A stretch of 64,000 nt of DNA from Flavobacterium suncheonense GH29-5 = DSM 17707 (GCF_000430025.1 NZ_KE387021.1:195434-259433); one strand, 5' to 3'; shown: positions 35,450 to 44,798, counted from the first letter of the stretch. Made by a program: numbers and translations. The notes: generated by a model not told the origin, from the letters alone.

Positions 35450-36529
35450 CTACACAAATAATTTCAGTAAATAATATACTATTCCCGCTAATACAGCCGA
35501 AACCGGAATCGTTAAAATCCAGGCCCAAAGAAGGCTGATGGTAACTCCCCAACGCACGGCCGAAACACGTTTTGTTACTCCAACCCCGATAATCGAACCG
35601 GTAATGGTGTGCGTGGTAGAAACCGGAACTCCTAAATGTTCGGTTAAATATAAGGTTACTGCTCCTGCAGTTTCTGCCGCTACTCCTTCAAGCGGGGTTA
35701 CTTTGGTGATTTTAGACCCCATGGTTTTTACGATTTTCCAACCACCGCTCAAAGTTCCTAATCCGATGAATACGAACGATACCAGAGGAACCCAGGCCCA
35801 ATCGTCCACGAAGTGTGCAAAACGGTCAGCACTTTCTAAATTTGCATACGCCGGATCTCCGATATTCATGTGATAACAGATTACCGCGGCTCCGATAATA
35901 CCCATAACTTTCTGGGCATCATTTCCTCCGTGTCCCAAACTGAACATGGCGGAAGAAAGCAACTGCAGTTTCTTAAACCATTTGTCTGCTTTATGCGGGT
36001 TGGCTTTCCGGCAGATATTCAGAATCAGAATGGTAATCAGATACGCCACAACCATCCCGACTAAAGGCGCCATAAAGATGAATAAAAATGTAGGCACTAC
36101 TTTTGAGTAGTTAATTACATCAATCGTTTCTCCGTTAATTACAGCAGAAAAAGCGCCTGCATTAGCCAAAGCTGCTCCCATAAATCCACCTAATAACGTG
36201 TGGGAAGACGACGACGGAATCCCTAACTTCCAGGTAGCAAGATTCCAGATGATGGCTGCAATTAATCCGGCGAGAATTACTTCCAGAGTGATAAAACTTT
36301 CATCGACTGATTTTGCAATCGTATTACCAATTTTAAACTCACCAATCCAGTATCTGGAAATAAAATAAGCGGCGAAGTTAAACGCTGCTGCCCAAAGCAC
36401 GGCCTGAAACGGTGTTAACACCTTTGTAGCCACAATGGTAGCAATAGAGTTGGCCGCATCGTGAAAACCATTGATATAGTCAAAAAGTAAGGCTAACGCA
36501 ATGATTATAATTAGTATTGTAAAATCCAT
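35450..36529 (-). CDS. PiT family inorganic phosphate transporter
   Basis: This is a 359-residue membrane protein of the PiT family, which moves neutral metal-phosphate by proton or sodium symport. The two family signatures are present: FDYINGFHDAANSIATIVAT near the N-terminus and SLGHGGNDAQKVMG in the middle, with a second copy-like VSTTHTITGSIIGVG near the C-terminus. About ten helices are evident. It follows the DUF47 gene by 27 nt on the same strand, forming the usual Pit accessory/transporter operon. A candidate PHO-box lies upstream of that operon. Confidence 0.94.
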   Translation of the reverse strand: MDFTILIIIIALALLFDYINGFHDAANSIATIVATKVLTPFQAVLWAAAFNFAAYFISRYWIGEFKIGNTIAKSVDESFITLEVILAGLIAAIIWNLATWKLGIPSSSSHTLLGGFMGAALANAGAFSAVINGETIDVINYSKVVPTFLFIFMAPLVGMVVAYLITILILNICRKANPHKADKWFKKLQLLSSAMFSLGHGGNDAQKVMGIIGAAVICYHMNIGDPAYANLESADRFAHFVDDWAWVPLVSFVFIGLGTLSGGWKIVKTMGSKITKVTPLEGVAAETAGAVTLYLTEHLGVPVSTTHTITGSIIGVGVTKRVSAVRWGVTISLLWAWILTIPVSAVLAGIVYYLLKLFV

Positions 36530-36556
36530 AAGATTACTTTCAGAATGAAAAGATGA

Positions 36557-37201
36557 TTAAGAATGTTTAACTATAATCGACTCTAAAACATTCGCTACGC
36601 CTTTACATTTGTCTGAAGCTGTTTCCAAGGACGATAATACTTCTTTATATTTGATGATATTCTTCGCATCCGTTTCATTTTCGAAGATATCCGCAACGGC
36701 TTTATCGAATACGTTATCGGCTTTGCTTTCTAATTTATTGATACGTTTACAGGCGTCGGCAATCGATTTAAGATTCTTCATGTCTTTCAAATCCTGAATA
36801 GCTCTCGAAATTAACTGACAGGCCTCTAAATTGATTTCCGTTAATTTACGGATGGATTTTGTAATTTTCTCCACCTGATACAAACGCATTCTGCTGGCAC
36901 CACCGTGCATATAATCCGCCACATCGTCCATAGCTTTGATTAACGCGTGAATATCTTCGCGGTCGAATGGTGTAATGAAATTTCGGCTTAACTCAAGGTG
37001 TGTCTTATGAGTGATTTCCTCGATATTCGCCTCTAATTCTTCTATTTTTTTGTAGTAGTCTTCTCTTTCGTTTTTTGGAGCATTTACTGCTTCATGCAAG
37101 GTTTCTGCCAATAACGTTAAATTTGAAGCAGCCTGTTCGAATAAGGGAAAGAACTTCTTGTCTTTCGGAACCAAAAATTGGAAAATACTGTTTAATGACA
37201 T
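36557..37201 (-). CDS. DUF47 family PhoU-like protein (Pit accessory)
   Basis: This is a 214-residue all-helical protein of DUF47, related to PhoU. Text such as PLFEQAASNLTLLAETLHEAV, THKTHLELSRNFITPFDREDIHALIKAMDDVADYMHGGASRM and NKLESKADNVFDKAV matches the family, including the metal-binding-type E/D-x3-D pattern. DUF47 proteins are encoded beside PiT transporters and modulate them. The ATG at 37201 gives MSLNSIFQFLVPK, the expected start; an upstream in-frame start at 37225 lies almost on the -7 element and is rejected. It is the first gene of the operon. Confidence 0.93.
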   Translation of the reverse strand: MSLNSIFQFLVPKDKKFFPLFEQAASNLTLLAETLHEAVNAPKNEREDYYKKIEELEANIEEITHKTHLELSRNFITPFDREDIHALIKAMDDVADYMHGGASRMRLYQVEKITKSIRKLTEINLEACQLISRAIQDLKDMKNLKSIADACKRINKLESKADNVFDKAVADIFENETDAKNIIKYKEVLSSLETASDKCKGVANVLESIIVKHS

Positions 37202-37222
37202 AAGTGTGTTAATTTGTTGCTG

Positions 37223-37230
37223 CAAAAGTA
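37223..37230 (-). promoter_or_regulatory. -7 element of the DUF47-PiT operon
   Basis: The minus strand reads TACTTTTG, an exact TAnnTTTG match, 21 nt before the DUF47 ATG. There is no TTG -33 element; its place is taken by two 11-bp repeats. Confidence 0.7.
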
Positions 37231-37239
37231 ACAGCGCAA

Positions 37240-37261
37240 TGTTAAGTTAATGTTAAGTTAA
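37240..37261 (-). promoter_or_regulatory. Two perfect 11-bp direct repeats, candidate PHO box
   Basis: The plus strand carries TGTTAAGTTAA at 37240-37250 and again at 37251-37261; the minus strand reads TTAACTTAACA twice. The repeats start 10 bp upstream of the -7 element, in the -33 position, with one-helical-turn spacing like PhoB/PhoP sites. They precede the phosphate transporter operon. The regulator is inferred. Confidence 0.6.
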
Positions 37262-37381
37262 CGACAATTCATTTTTATCAAACGCCGCCTGGAAAACCTC
37301 ATGAACTTGTTTCAAAGAACAAAAAGGTTTTGTATTTTAGCCAACCAAAATTACAGTTTTACAGTAAAAAACAACTACATA

Positions 37382-39025
37382 ATGGACATTAACTTCAACA
37401 AAAACGAAGATCACAACAAACTTTTACTTTCCGATTTAAAACAACGTCTTGCCAAAGTAAAATTAGGCGGTGGCGAAAAACGAATTGCCAAACTACATTC
37501 CGAAGGAAAAATGACCGCACGGGAGCGAATCGATTATTTATTGGACAAAGGTTCAAAAAACATCGAAATCGGGGCATTCGTTGGCGACGGCATGTATAAG
37601 GAGCACGGTGGTTGTCCGTCCGGTGGTGTAGTGGTGAAAATCGGTTACATCAACGGGAAACAATGTGTGGTTGTGGCAAACGACGCTACGGTTAAAGCCG
37701 GAGCCTGGTTTCCGATTACGGCGAAAAAGAACCTTCGCGCGCAGGAAATCGCCATGGAAAACCGATTACCAATCATTTATCTGGTGGATTCCGCCGGAGT
37801 TTACCTTCCGATGCAGGACGAAATTTTCCCGGATAAAGAACATTTCGGCCGTATTTTCCGCAACAACGCCATCATGAGCAGCATGGGAATCACTCAAATT
37901 GCTGCTGTTATGGGAAGCTGTGTTGCCGGTGGTGCTTATTTACCGATTATGAGTGATGAAGCGCTTATTGTAGATAAAACCGGAAGTATTTTCCTTGCCG
38001 GAAGTTATTTAGTAAAAGCCGCCATTGGTGAAACCATTGACAATGAAACACTTGGCGGCGCCACAACACATTGCGAAATTTCAGGTGTTACCGATTATAA
38101 AGCCAAAGACGATAAAGACGCTTTAGACCGAATCCGAAGCATCGTAGGCAAAATCGGTGATTACGAAAAAGCCGGTTTCAACCGCATCAAAGCTGAAAAA
38201 CCTGCTTTGGACGAAAACGAAATCTTCGGCATCTTACCAAAATCAAGAGCCGAACAATATGACATGATGGAAATCATCAAACGTTTGGTGGATAATTCTG
38301 AAGTGGATGAATACAAAGCCGGTTACGGGCAATCCATCATCACAGCCTATGCCAGAATTGACGGTTGGGCCGTTGGTATTGTAGCCAATCAGCGAAAAAT
38401 CGTTAAAACGACCGGCGCTAAAACCAAACCGAGTGAAATGCAGTTCGGCGGTGTAATTTATTCCGATTCAGCCGATAAAGCCACCCGTTTCATCGCAAAT
38501 TGCAATCAGAAGAAAATTCCTTTGGTATTCGTACACGACGTTACCGGATTTATGGTAGGTTCCAAATCCGAACACGGCGGAATTATCAAAGATGGGGCGA
38601 AAATGGTCAATGCGGTTGCCAATTCTGTCGTTCCGAAATTTACGGTAGTGGTTGGAAACTCATACGGTGCCGGAAATTATGCGATGTGCGGTAAAGCTTA
38701 TGATCCGCGCTTAATCTTTGCCTGGCCTTCCGCAGAATTGGCCGTAATGGGCGGTGCTCAGGCGGCAAAAGTATTACTACAGATTGAAGAATCCGCCATG
38801 AAAGCCCGCGGGGAAGAAATTACTCCGGAAAAAGAGGAAGAATTGTTCAATAAAATCAAATCGCGTTACGACGAACAGGTTTCGCCTTATTATGCTGCAT
38901 CACGGTTATGGACCGATGCCATCATCGATCCGTTAGACACAAGAAAATGGATTTCCATGGGAATTGAAGCAGCCAACCACGCTCCTATTGAAAAGCCTTT
39001 TAATTTGGGCGTGATTCAGGTCTGA
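37382..39025 (+). CDS. Acyl-CoA carboxylase carboxyltransferase (beta) subunit, methylcrotonyl/propionyl-CoA type
   Basis: This is a 547-residue carboxyltransferase of the crotonase-like AccD/PccB/MccB family, which moves CO2 from carboxybiotin to an acyl-CoA. Text such as GGCPSGGVVVKIGYINGKQ, VKAGAWFPITAKKNLRAQEIA, LPIIYLVDSAGVYLPMQDEIFPD, HFGRIFRNNAIMS and GGAQAAKVL fits the methylcrotonyl-CoA carboxylase beta branch (leucine breakdown) better than PccB. The biotin-bearing alpha subunit is not adjacent. The ATG at 37382 gives MDINFNKNED; the longer start at 37301 overlaps promoter-like sequence and adds unlikely text. Confidence 0.9.
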   Translation: MDINFNKNEDHNKLLLSDLKQRLAKVKLGGGEKRIAKLHSEGKMTARERIDYLLDKGSKNIEIGAFVGDGMYKEHGGCPSGGVVVKIGYINGKQCVVVANDATVKAGAWFPITAKKNLRAQEIAMENRLPIIYLVDSAGVYLPMQDEIFPDKEHFGRIFRNNAIMSSMGITQIAAVMGSCVAGGAYLPIMSDEALIVDKTGSIFLAGSYLVKAAIGETIDNETLGGATTHCEISGVTDYKAKDDKDALDRIRSIVGKIGDYEKAGFNRIKAEKPALDENEIFGILPKSRAEQYDMMEIIKRLVDNSEVDEYKAGYGQSIITAYARIDGWAVGIVANQRKIVKTTGAKTKPSEMQFGGVIYSDSADKATRFIANCNQKKIPLVFVHDVTGFMVGSKSEHGGIIKDGAKMVNAVANSVVPKFTVVVGNSYGAGNYAMCGKAYDPRLIFAWPSAELAVMGGAQAAKVLLQIEESAMKARGEEITPEKEEELFNKIKSRYDEQVSPYYAASRLWTDAIIDPLDTRKWISMGIEAANHAPIEKPFNLGVIQV

Positions 39026-39218
39026 AAAAAACATCAATTTACTAAAGGTTAGTTCTTAAAGAATTAACCTTTTTTTATAAAATAATCTTTTCTAAACTAA
39101 TTTGTTGAAAAACAATATAATTACAAATTTATTCACAAAAATGTAACATATTTTAACATTTCTTAAAAACAACCTACTGATTATCAGAATAATTATATAT
39201 TTTTAAGAAAAAAAAAGT

Positions 39219-40397
39219 ATGAAAAGAAAAATTACCCTTCTTATTTTATCATTATTTGTATTCAGTTTTATCGGCTGTAAGGATGATTCTACAGAGGAAT
39301 CATATACCGTACCAACACCAACCGGTAACGTTCAAGGTAAAGTAATCGCGTCTAACGGAAGTAAACCTATTGGTGGCGCTCTTGTTTTTGTTTTGGATGA
39401 AAATCACCAAATTCATTACACTTATTCCGATGCAAACGGAAATTTTAATCTTAATGCACCTTCAGGGGAACGAACACTTCACATTCAGACCGGTGACGGT
39501 TCAAATTTCAGAACCGAGCTTGTTGTAAACATCCCAAACAACCAAACCGTAAATCTGGACGCTTCTGCTGCGAAACTTAATCAAGTGGCTAATATCGCAT
39601 ATGTTGCAGGAGCTTATGATAACATACAAGAGATTGTTACAAATCTCGGCTACAATGCAGACATGATTACGTTCGATAATTTATCGGATATATCAGTCAT
39701 TTCACAATATGACATTATTTTCCTGAATTGCGGATCAAGACCCTCATCAGCCACAGGCCTGGAAGCTGCTATTGATGCAAATCTGGCAACCTTCGTTTCA
39801 AATGGTGGTAGTTTATATGTATCGGATTGGGATGTAGCCTATCTGACAGGAGGTCAAAGAAATTCACCATCTTGCGGACTTGCCGGAGGATTTATTGAGG
39901 ACAGTAAACTATGCTCTGTAAACAGCGGCTCCAGTTCTACTATTCCAGGTGCCGAAATAAGCAATCCTGCTTTAGCAGCGGCAATGGGTTTTAACAGCCT
40001 GAATATTGAATACGATTTAGGAGCCTGGCAAAGAATTGTCAATTATGATACTGCTTTTTGGGATGTATTGGTAAAAAACCCGGCAAACAATGAAGCCTTA
40101 ATGCTAAAAACCCAAAATTACAATAATCAGGATGCACCACATGTTCAAATAGGTAATGCAGCGAACAATGGTTGGGTAACTATTTGTCATCTTCCGCCAG
40201 GAAACAACGAAAATCCGATCACTATCACTATAAATGAAAGTGCCTTAAACGCCCATCTGGCCCATGGCGACAATCTTGGATCATGTAACGGCATAAGCAA
40301 CAACGGAACAATTTATTTTACAACTTTCCATAACCATGCTTCCGGCAATATCGGCAATGCTTCATTAATCTTAGAATATGTAATATTGAATCTGTAA
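39219..40397 (+). CDS. Surface lipoprotein with carboxypeptidase-regulatory-like and CH-x-PPG modules
   Basis: This is a 392-residue lipoprotein (signal ending FSFIGC, Cys at about residue 20). Residues ~38-95 are a carboxypeptidase-D regulatory-like Ig domain (VQGKVIASNGSKPIGGALVFV, TYSDANGNFNL). Residues ~110-300 resemble a glutamine-amidotransferase/ThuA-like Rossmann domain (VAYVAGAYDNIQEIVTNLGYNADMI, YDIIFLNCGSR, GGSLYVSDWD). A compact module with Cys323-His324 (ICHLPPGNNENP), His346, His349 and a Cys near 356 interrupts it, after which it seems to resume (TIYFTTFHNHASGN). This CHxPPG...HLxHGD module recurs in secreted bacterial proteins; its role is unknown to me. It is a single gene. 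Confidence 0.75.
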   Translation: MKRKITLLILSLFVFSFIGCKDDSTEESYTVPTPTGNVQGKVIASNGSKPIGGALVFVLDENHQIHYTYSDANGNFNLNAPSGERTLHIQTGDGSNFRTELVVNIPNNQTVNLDASAAKLNQVANIAYVAGAYDNIQEIVTNLGYNADMITFDNLSDISVISQYDIIFLNCGSRPSSATGLEAAIDANLATFVSNGGSLYVSDWDVAYLTGGQRNSPSCGLAGGFIEDSKLCSVNSGSSSTIPGAEISNPALAAAMGFNSLNIEYDLGAWQRIVNYDTAFWDVLVKNPANNEALMLKTQNYNNQDAPHVQIGNAANNGWVTICHLPPGNNENPITITINESALNAHLAHGDNLGSCNGISNNGTIYFTTFHNHASGNIGNASLILEYVILNL

Positions 40398-40478
40398 GAT
40401 TGGGTGTTGAATTAATCCCGGAAAAACAATCGGACAATATCTACAGAAGTTTACTTATCAATTAAGTAACAAAAACTT

Positions 40479-40518
40479 AAAATCTGCTACATATCTTTAT
40501 ATAGCAGATTTTTTTTTA
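40479..40518 (+). terminator. Terminator behind the lipoprotein gene
   Basis: AAAATCTGCTA (40479-40489) pairs with TAGCAGATTTT (40502-40512), followed by a T run. It ends just before the M1 peptidase start, so the two genes are probably separate units. Confidence 0.8.
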
Positions 40519-40529
40519 TTCAGCAGCTT

Positions 40530-42149
40530 ATGAAAAACGTACTGTATTCAGTTCTACTCTTTGTTGGTATTCAATCCGTTTTGGCACAGCAATTTACGCG
40601 TAAAGATTCCCTGCAAGGCGGATTACGTCCTGAGCGCACCAGTTTTGATGTACAGCGCTACGATCTGAACATCAAAATTAGTCCCGATGAGAAATCTATT
40701 GTGGGTTATAACGATATTGCTTTTAAAATTGCAGTTCCGACTCAAAGAATTCAAATCGATTTGTTCGATAACATGAAGGTGGACAGTATTGTTTTCAACA
40801 AAAAACAGTTGCAATACAAAAGAGAGCATCACGCTGTTTTCATCGATTTCCCTTTAATGATGCAAACCGGCGAAGAAGGCAAAATCCGTTTTTATTATTC
40901 CGGAAAACCCATAATTGCCAAAAATGCACCCTGGGACGGTGGTTTCGTTTTCGCAGAAGATACCCAGAATAAGCCTTGGATTGGTGTGGCCGTACAGGGA
41001 ACCGGCGCAAGTTTATGGTATCCGGTAAAAGACACTCAAAGCGATGAACCTGATTTTGGAGCATCTGTAAAAGTAGCCGTTCCTAATGGTTTAATGAATG
41101 TTTCCAACGGACGCTTTTTGGGCAGTGAAGATTTAAAAAACGGATACACCCGTTGGGATTGGGAAGTTAAAAGCCCCATCAACACCTACGATATCACGGT
41201 TAATATTGCCGATTATGTTCACATTCACGACAACCACAAAGGTTTGGATCTGGATTATTACGTTTTGAGAGCCAACGAAGCCAAAGCCCGCAAACATTTC
41301 GAAGAAGTAAAACCGATGATGGACTGCTTCCAGTCGAAATTCGGAACCTATCCCTTTAAAGAAGACGGTTATAAATTGGTGGAAACGCCTTATTTGGGTA
41401 TGGAACACCAAAGTGCCGTGGCTTACGGAAACAAATACCTTAAAGGCTATTTAGGCATGGACAGAAGTTATACCGGAATCGGCTTAACATTCGACTACAT
41501 CACGATTCATGAAACCGGGCACGAATGGTTCGGCAACAGCGTAACGTCCAAAGACATTGCCGATATGTGGATTCACGAAAGTTTTACCACTTACTCCGAA
41601 GCGGTTTTTGTGGAATGTACTTTAGGCTATGATAAAGCCATCCAATACGTCAACGGTCAGAAAATGAATGTGTCGAATGACAAACCAATAATAGGTCATT
41701 ATGGCGTTAATCACGAAGGCTCCGGCGATATGTACGATAAGGGTTCCCTAATGCTGAATACCATACGACACATAATCAATGACGATGCAAAATGGTGGGC
41801 GTTGATTTTAAAATATTCGGAAACATATCGTCATAAGATTATCGAAACCCAAACCGTAGTGGATTTCTTCAATAAAGAATCCGGTCTGAACCTTACGCCT
41901 GTTTTTGATCAATATCTTCGTTATAAGAATGTCCCGGTTCTGGAGTACCGTCAACACAAGAAAAATGTGGAAGTTCGCTGGAAAACCGATGTAAAAAACT
42001 TCGCCATGCCAGTGGAATATACTGCTAACGGTAAAATTTCGCGCATCAACGTAACGAACAACTGGCAGAAACTTCCGGTGAAAACCACTGCAGATAAAAT
42101 CGATTTTAACACGAAAAAAATGTACTTTAAAACCTCAAAATTGCATTAA
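40530..42149 (+). CDS. M1 family aminopeptidase, exported
   Basis: This is a 539-residue gluzincin aminopeptidase. The signal peptide is KNVLYSVLLFVGIQSVLAQ. A beta-rich N-terminal domain (about 25-235) precedes the catalytic domain. The zinc site is HETGHEWFGNSVTSKDIADMWIHESF (His, His and the downstream Glu). The exopeptidase motif GxMEN appears as LGMEHQ, a variant seen in short Bacteroidetes M1 enzymes, and the catalytic Tyr region is GSGDMYDKGSLML. It lacks the long C-terminal helical domain of PepN. Likely role: trimming N-terminal residues from peptides in the periplasm. Confidence 0.92.
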   Translation: MKNVLYSVLLFVGIQSVLAQQFTRKDSLQGGLRPERTSFDVQRYDLNIKISPDEKSIVGYNDIAFKIAVPTQRIQIDLFDNMKVDSIVFNKKQLQYKREHHAVFIDFPLMMQTGEEGKIRFYYSGKPIIAKNAPWDGGFVFAEDTQNKPWIGVAVQGTGASLWYPVKDTQSDEPDFGASVKVAVPNGLMNVSNGRFLGSEDLKNGYTRWDWEVKSPINTYDITVNIADYVHIHDNHKGLDLDYYVLRANEAKARKHFEEVKPMMDCFQSKFGTYPFKEDGYKLVETPYLGMEHQSAVAYGNKYLKGYLGMDRSYTGIGLTFDYITIHETGHEWFGNSVTSKDIADMWIHESFTTYSEAVFVECTLGYDKAIQYVNGQKMNVSNDKPIIGHYGVNHEGSGDMYDKGSLMLNTIRHIINDDAKWWALILKYSETYRHKIIETQTVVDFFNKESGLNLTPVFDQYLRYKNVPVLEYRQHKKNVEVRWKTDVKNFAMPVEYTANGKISRINVTNNWQKLPVKTTADKIDFNTKKMYFKTSKLH

Positions 42150-42244
42150 TTTTCATTTGGTCGATATTCTAAATCGCTTCAACGAAAAAACTACCTTAGT
42201 TTATTGTTCTTCAGTATCTTAGCATATATCAAATCGACTATGCT

Positions 42245-42667
42245 ATGGACACTGTAAAAAATTTAAACAAATGGGCTAACGCACACACCAGTTATCCTTT
42301 GGATATTTTAAGGATAGCATTAGGCGTTTTTTTAATCGTAAAAGGGATTTCATTTATTACCAACCGACAGTACCTGCATGAAATTATGAGTCAGGCCGGA
42401 AATTTAGGTGGAGAAATGCTAATCATACATTATATTGCTGCTGCGCATATGATGGGCGGACTAATGATTGCTTTTGGGTTACTCACCAGATGGTCTATTG
42501 TGGCACAATTACCGATACTCATAGGTGCAGTAGCAGTAAATTTTATGGGAAGTTTTAATACTCAGAATTTCATTTTGGCTTCCCTGACACTTATTGTTTG
42601 TGTGTTTTTTCTTTTCTACGGAAGCGGTAAACACTCTGCAGATTACTATTTTAAAATGCAGCAATAA
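42245..42667 (+). CDS. DoxX family membrane protein
   Basis: This is a 140-residue protein with four hydrophobic helices. The first shows the DoxX pattern DILRIALGVFLIVKGISFITN, and later helices include AAAHMMGGLMIAFGLLTRWS. DoxX-like proteins are membrane proteins of varied or unknown role, some linked to thiosulfate:quinone oxidoreductase or redox complexes. No partner gene suggests a specific task here. It stands alone. Confidence 0.82.
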   Translation: MDTVKNLNKWANAHTSYPLDILRIALGVFLIVKGISFITNRQYLHEIMSQAGNLGGEMLIIHYIAAAHMMGGLMIAFGLLTRWSIVAQLPILIGAVAVNFMGSFNTQNFILASLTLIVCVFFLFYGSGKHSADYYFKMQQ

Positions 42668-42694
42668 AGAAAACAACTTTTTTTAATATTCTCT

Positions 42695-42762
42695 AACCAC
42701 AAAGATTGCAAACCTTCGTCATTGGGGCGATGTGAACTGTAAAAGCGACTTTGTGGTTTTTT
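42695..42762. repeat. Long intergenic hairpin between doxX and menE
   Basis: AACCACAAAG (42695-42704) is the exact complement of CTTTGTGGTT (42749-42758), with about 44 nt between and T-rich flanks on the right. It may act as a terminator. The AACCACAAAG word recalls intergenic repeats of other flavobacteria. Confidence 0.5.
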
Positions 42763-43798
42763 ATTGAATGGTTTCAAGCCTTTTAATCTTTCCGGTTTCC
42801 GTTTCTCTGAATTTCGGCACAAACAAAATTTCTTTTGGTTTTTCAAATTTGTCCAAAACATCAAAAACCAAAGTTTGAATGTCATATGGTTCTGCTTCTA
42901 TCACCAGCAGAAGTTTTTCGCCAAGCCTTGCATCGGGTTTTCCGATCACAAAAAAACGATATGGAATTTTCCCGGACAGCTTCTCCTCTATTTTCTCGGG
43001 AAACAGTTTCACACCGCCGCTGTTAATCACGTTGTCGTACCTTCCCAGCCATTTAAACTGATTGCTGTTTACAATTTCCACCACATCATTCGTAACGATT
43101 TTTTCATCTGAAACTCTTGGTGCTTCAATAACCAGACAATTTCTTTCATCGGTACCAATGGTGATTCCCGGTAAAACCGAAAAAGCCTGTTCCTGAACTT
43201 TCTTCGCGGCGATATGCGTTATGGTTTCCGTCATTCCGTAAGTTTCATATACCGAAACGGGTAGAGTTTTTAACTTTCCTGCCAGCATCGGATTTAATTT
43301 GGCACCACCAATGATTGTCTTTTTTACACGATACAACTCAGCAATGGAATTTTCAACCTGAAGTGGTACCATTGCGGCAAAATCATATGCTGCATCATTT
43401 CCGTCAAGCGGATGAGCATCCGGCTTAACCAAGTCGAGTTGCCAGCCACAGACAATGGCGCGAACCAACATCATTTTTCCGGCAATATATTGTGTGGGAA
43501 GACAATGCAACGCTTTACAACCTTCTTCTAAATTGAAAAACTCAGCCGTAGCGAATGCGGAATTGACCATCGCTTCTTTTTTCAGGTGAATTTCTTTGGG
43601 TTTTCCTGTGGTGCCGGATGTTGTTAAAGTTATAAAATCGTTAGCATCAAACCATTCCAGAACAAAACGCCCGAATTGTTTTTTGTATTCTTCCGCTGAA
43701 TTTAAAAACGATTGTGCCAACAAACACAAAGCCTCTTTATCGTAAGCAACCGAATTTAATGTAAACGATGCATGAACCGTATCGCATAACTTTTTCAT
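42761..43798 (-). CDS. menE: o-Succinylbenzoate-CoA ligase-like AMP-binding enzyme
   Basis: This is a 345-residue, short member of the acyl-CoA synthetase family. MenE activates o-succinylbenzoate in menaquinone synthesis, the only quinone in this group. The P-loop-like motif TLTTSGTTGKPKEI, the A5 motif VYETYGMTETITH, the A7 block WLGRYDNVINSGGVKLFPEKIEE and the A10 Lys in ETGKIKRLE are all present. The short length and missing upper N-terminal lobe are normal for Bacteroidetes MenE. The start is ATG 43798, three bases after the CPBP gene; an upstream start at 43870 would overlap that gene. Confidence 0.88.
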   Translation of the reverse strand: MKKLCDTVHASFTLNSVAYDKEALCLLAQSFLNSAEEYKKQFGRFVLEWFDANDFITLTTSGTTGKPKEIHLKKEAMVNSAFATAEFFNLEEGCKALHCLPTQYIAGKMMLVRAIVCGWQLDLVKPDAHPLDGNDAAYDFAAMVPLQVENSIAELYRVKKTIIGGAKLNPMLAGKLKTLPVSVYETYGMTETITHIAAKKVQEQAFSVLPGITIGTDERNCLVIEAPRVSDEKIVTNDVVEIVNSNQFKWLGRYDNVINSGGVKLFPEKIEEKLSGKIPYRFFVIGKPDARLGEKLLLVIEAEPYDIQTLVFDVLDKFEKPKEILFVPKFRETETGKIKRLETIQ

Positions 43799-43800
43799 GA

Positions 43801-44724
43801 TTACAGAATTTCCTCGGTTACTTCGGTTGGCTGTAATTTTCCGAATAATTTCTGATTCCAGTTGGTCCACTTATACTTTCTGGCGAAGATGAAAATCAGG
43901 ATTGGGAACACTATGAAAACCGGTAAAACTACATCGAAACCGGCACTAGGTTCGGAAATGTCCTTAAAAACAGAATTCGTCTGAAAAGCTGTCCAGTCTG
44001 CGGTGACCAACAAAGCACCCACTAAATTATTTGCGGCGTGAAACCCTAACGCCAATTCCAAACCGTCGTCCATCAAAGTGATTAATCCTAAGAAAAAACC
44101 CGTTCCGATGTAGTAAATCATAATTGTCATTCCCATTTTTCCGACTTCCGGATTGGCGATGTGCATCAACCCAAACAATACTGATGTTATTACAAACGGA
44201 ATAATCCTGCTATTAGAAAAAATACCTATTCCCTGCATCAGATAGCCTCTGAAAAGAAATTCTTCAAAACTTGTCTGCAACGGAATTAATATAATCGCCA
44301 AAATTAAAAACGAAAAGAAAGCACCGGGTTCAAAATTAACGACAAAGTTCTCCGGCGATGCGTAATAGGCTGCAACCGTTAATATGGCGGTTACCGAACC
44401 CCAAAGGGTAAAGGCAAAGAAAATTCTGCTCCAGTCAACTTTTTGTCTTGCAGTGGTAAGGCTTCTGAGACTTTGTCCGTGCAGGAATTTTACCCAAAAC
44501 AACAGTCCTAAACAGAAAAGCGATAAAGGCAAAACCATCATCACAAAAGTAACATTGGAACCGAATTGTTCAATCATCTGATGGATTACGTCTTCTGTAT
44601 TCATGTCTTGTGTTGTCAGGTAATTCAGCAACATCAAAAGTGTAAAACCAACAACTACAAGAAGGTATAAGATTAAATGAGTCGTGTAATTATAATTTTT
44701 AGTTTTAAGTTGTTCGATATACAT
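43801..44724 (-). CDS. CPBP family intramembrane glutamic endopeptidase
   Basis: This is a 307-residue membrane protein of the CPBP (Abi/CAAX protease, Rce1-like) family. The three active-site motifs are TSFEEFLFRGYL (paired Glu and Arg), FGLMHIANPE (His) and GFHAANNLVG (His/Asn), all on membrane helices. About eight hydrophobic segments are visible. Family members process prenylated proteins in eukaryotes and bacteriocin-related peptides in some bacteria; the substrate here is unknown. It is the first gene of a two-gene minus-strand operon with menE. Confidence 0.92.
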   Translation of the reverse strand: MYIEQLKTKNYNYTTHLILYLLVVVGFTLLMLLNYLTTQDMNTEDVIHQMIEQFGSNVTFVMMVLPLSLFCLGLLFWVKFLHGQSLRSLTTARQKVDWSRIFFAFTLWGSVTAILTVAAYYASPENFVVNFEPGAFFSFLILAIILIPLQTSFEEFLFRGYLMQGIGIFSNSRIIPFVITSVLFGLMHIANPEVGKMGMTIMIYYIGTGFFLGLITLMDDGLELALGFHAANNLVGALLVTADWTAFQTNSVFKDISEPSAGFDVVLPVFIVFPILIFIFARKYKWTNWNQKLFGKLQPTEVTEEIL

Positions 44725-44790
44725 AACAGGTAAGTTTAACCAATTAAATTTTGTTATGCCGAAAATACGTCATTTTTAAAAGTATACCTT

Positions 44791-44798
44791 TACTTTTG
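44791..44798 (+). promoter_or_regulatory. -7 element of the arsC gene
   Basis: TACTTTTG matches TAnnTTTG exactly, 14 nt before the arsC ATG, giving a very short leader. Confidence 0.5.
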
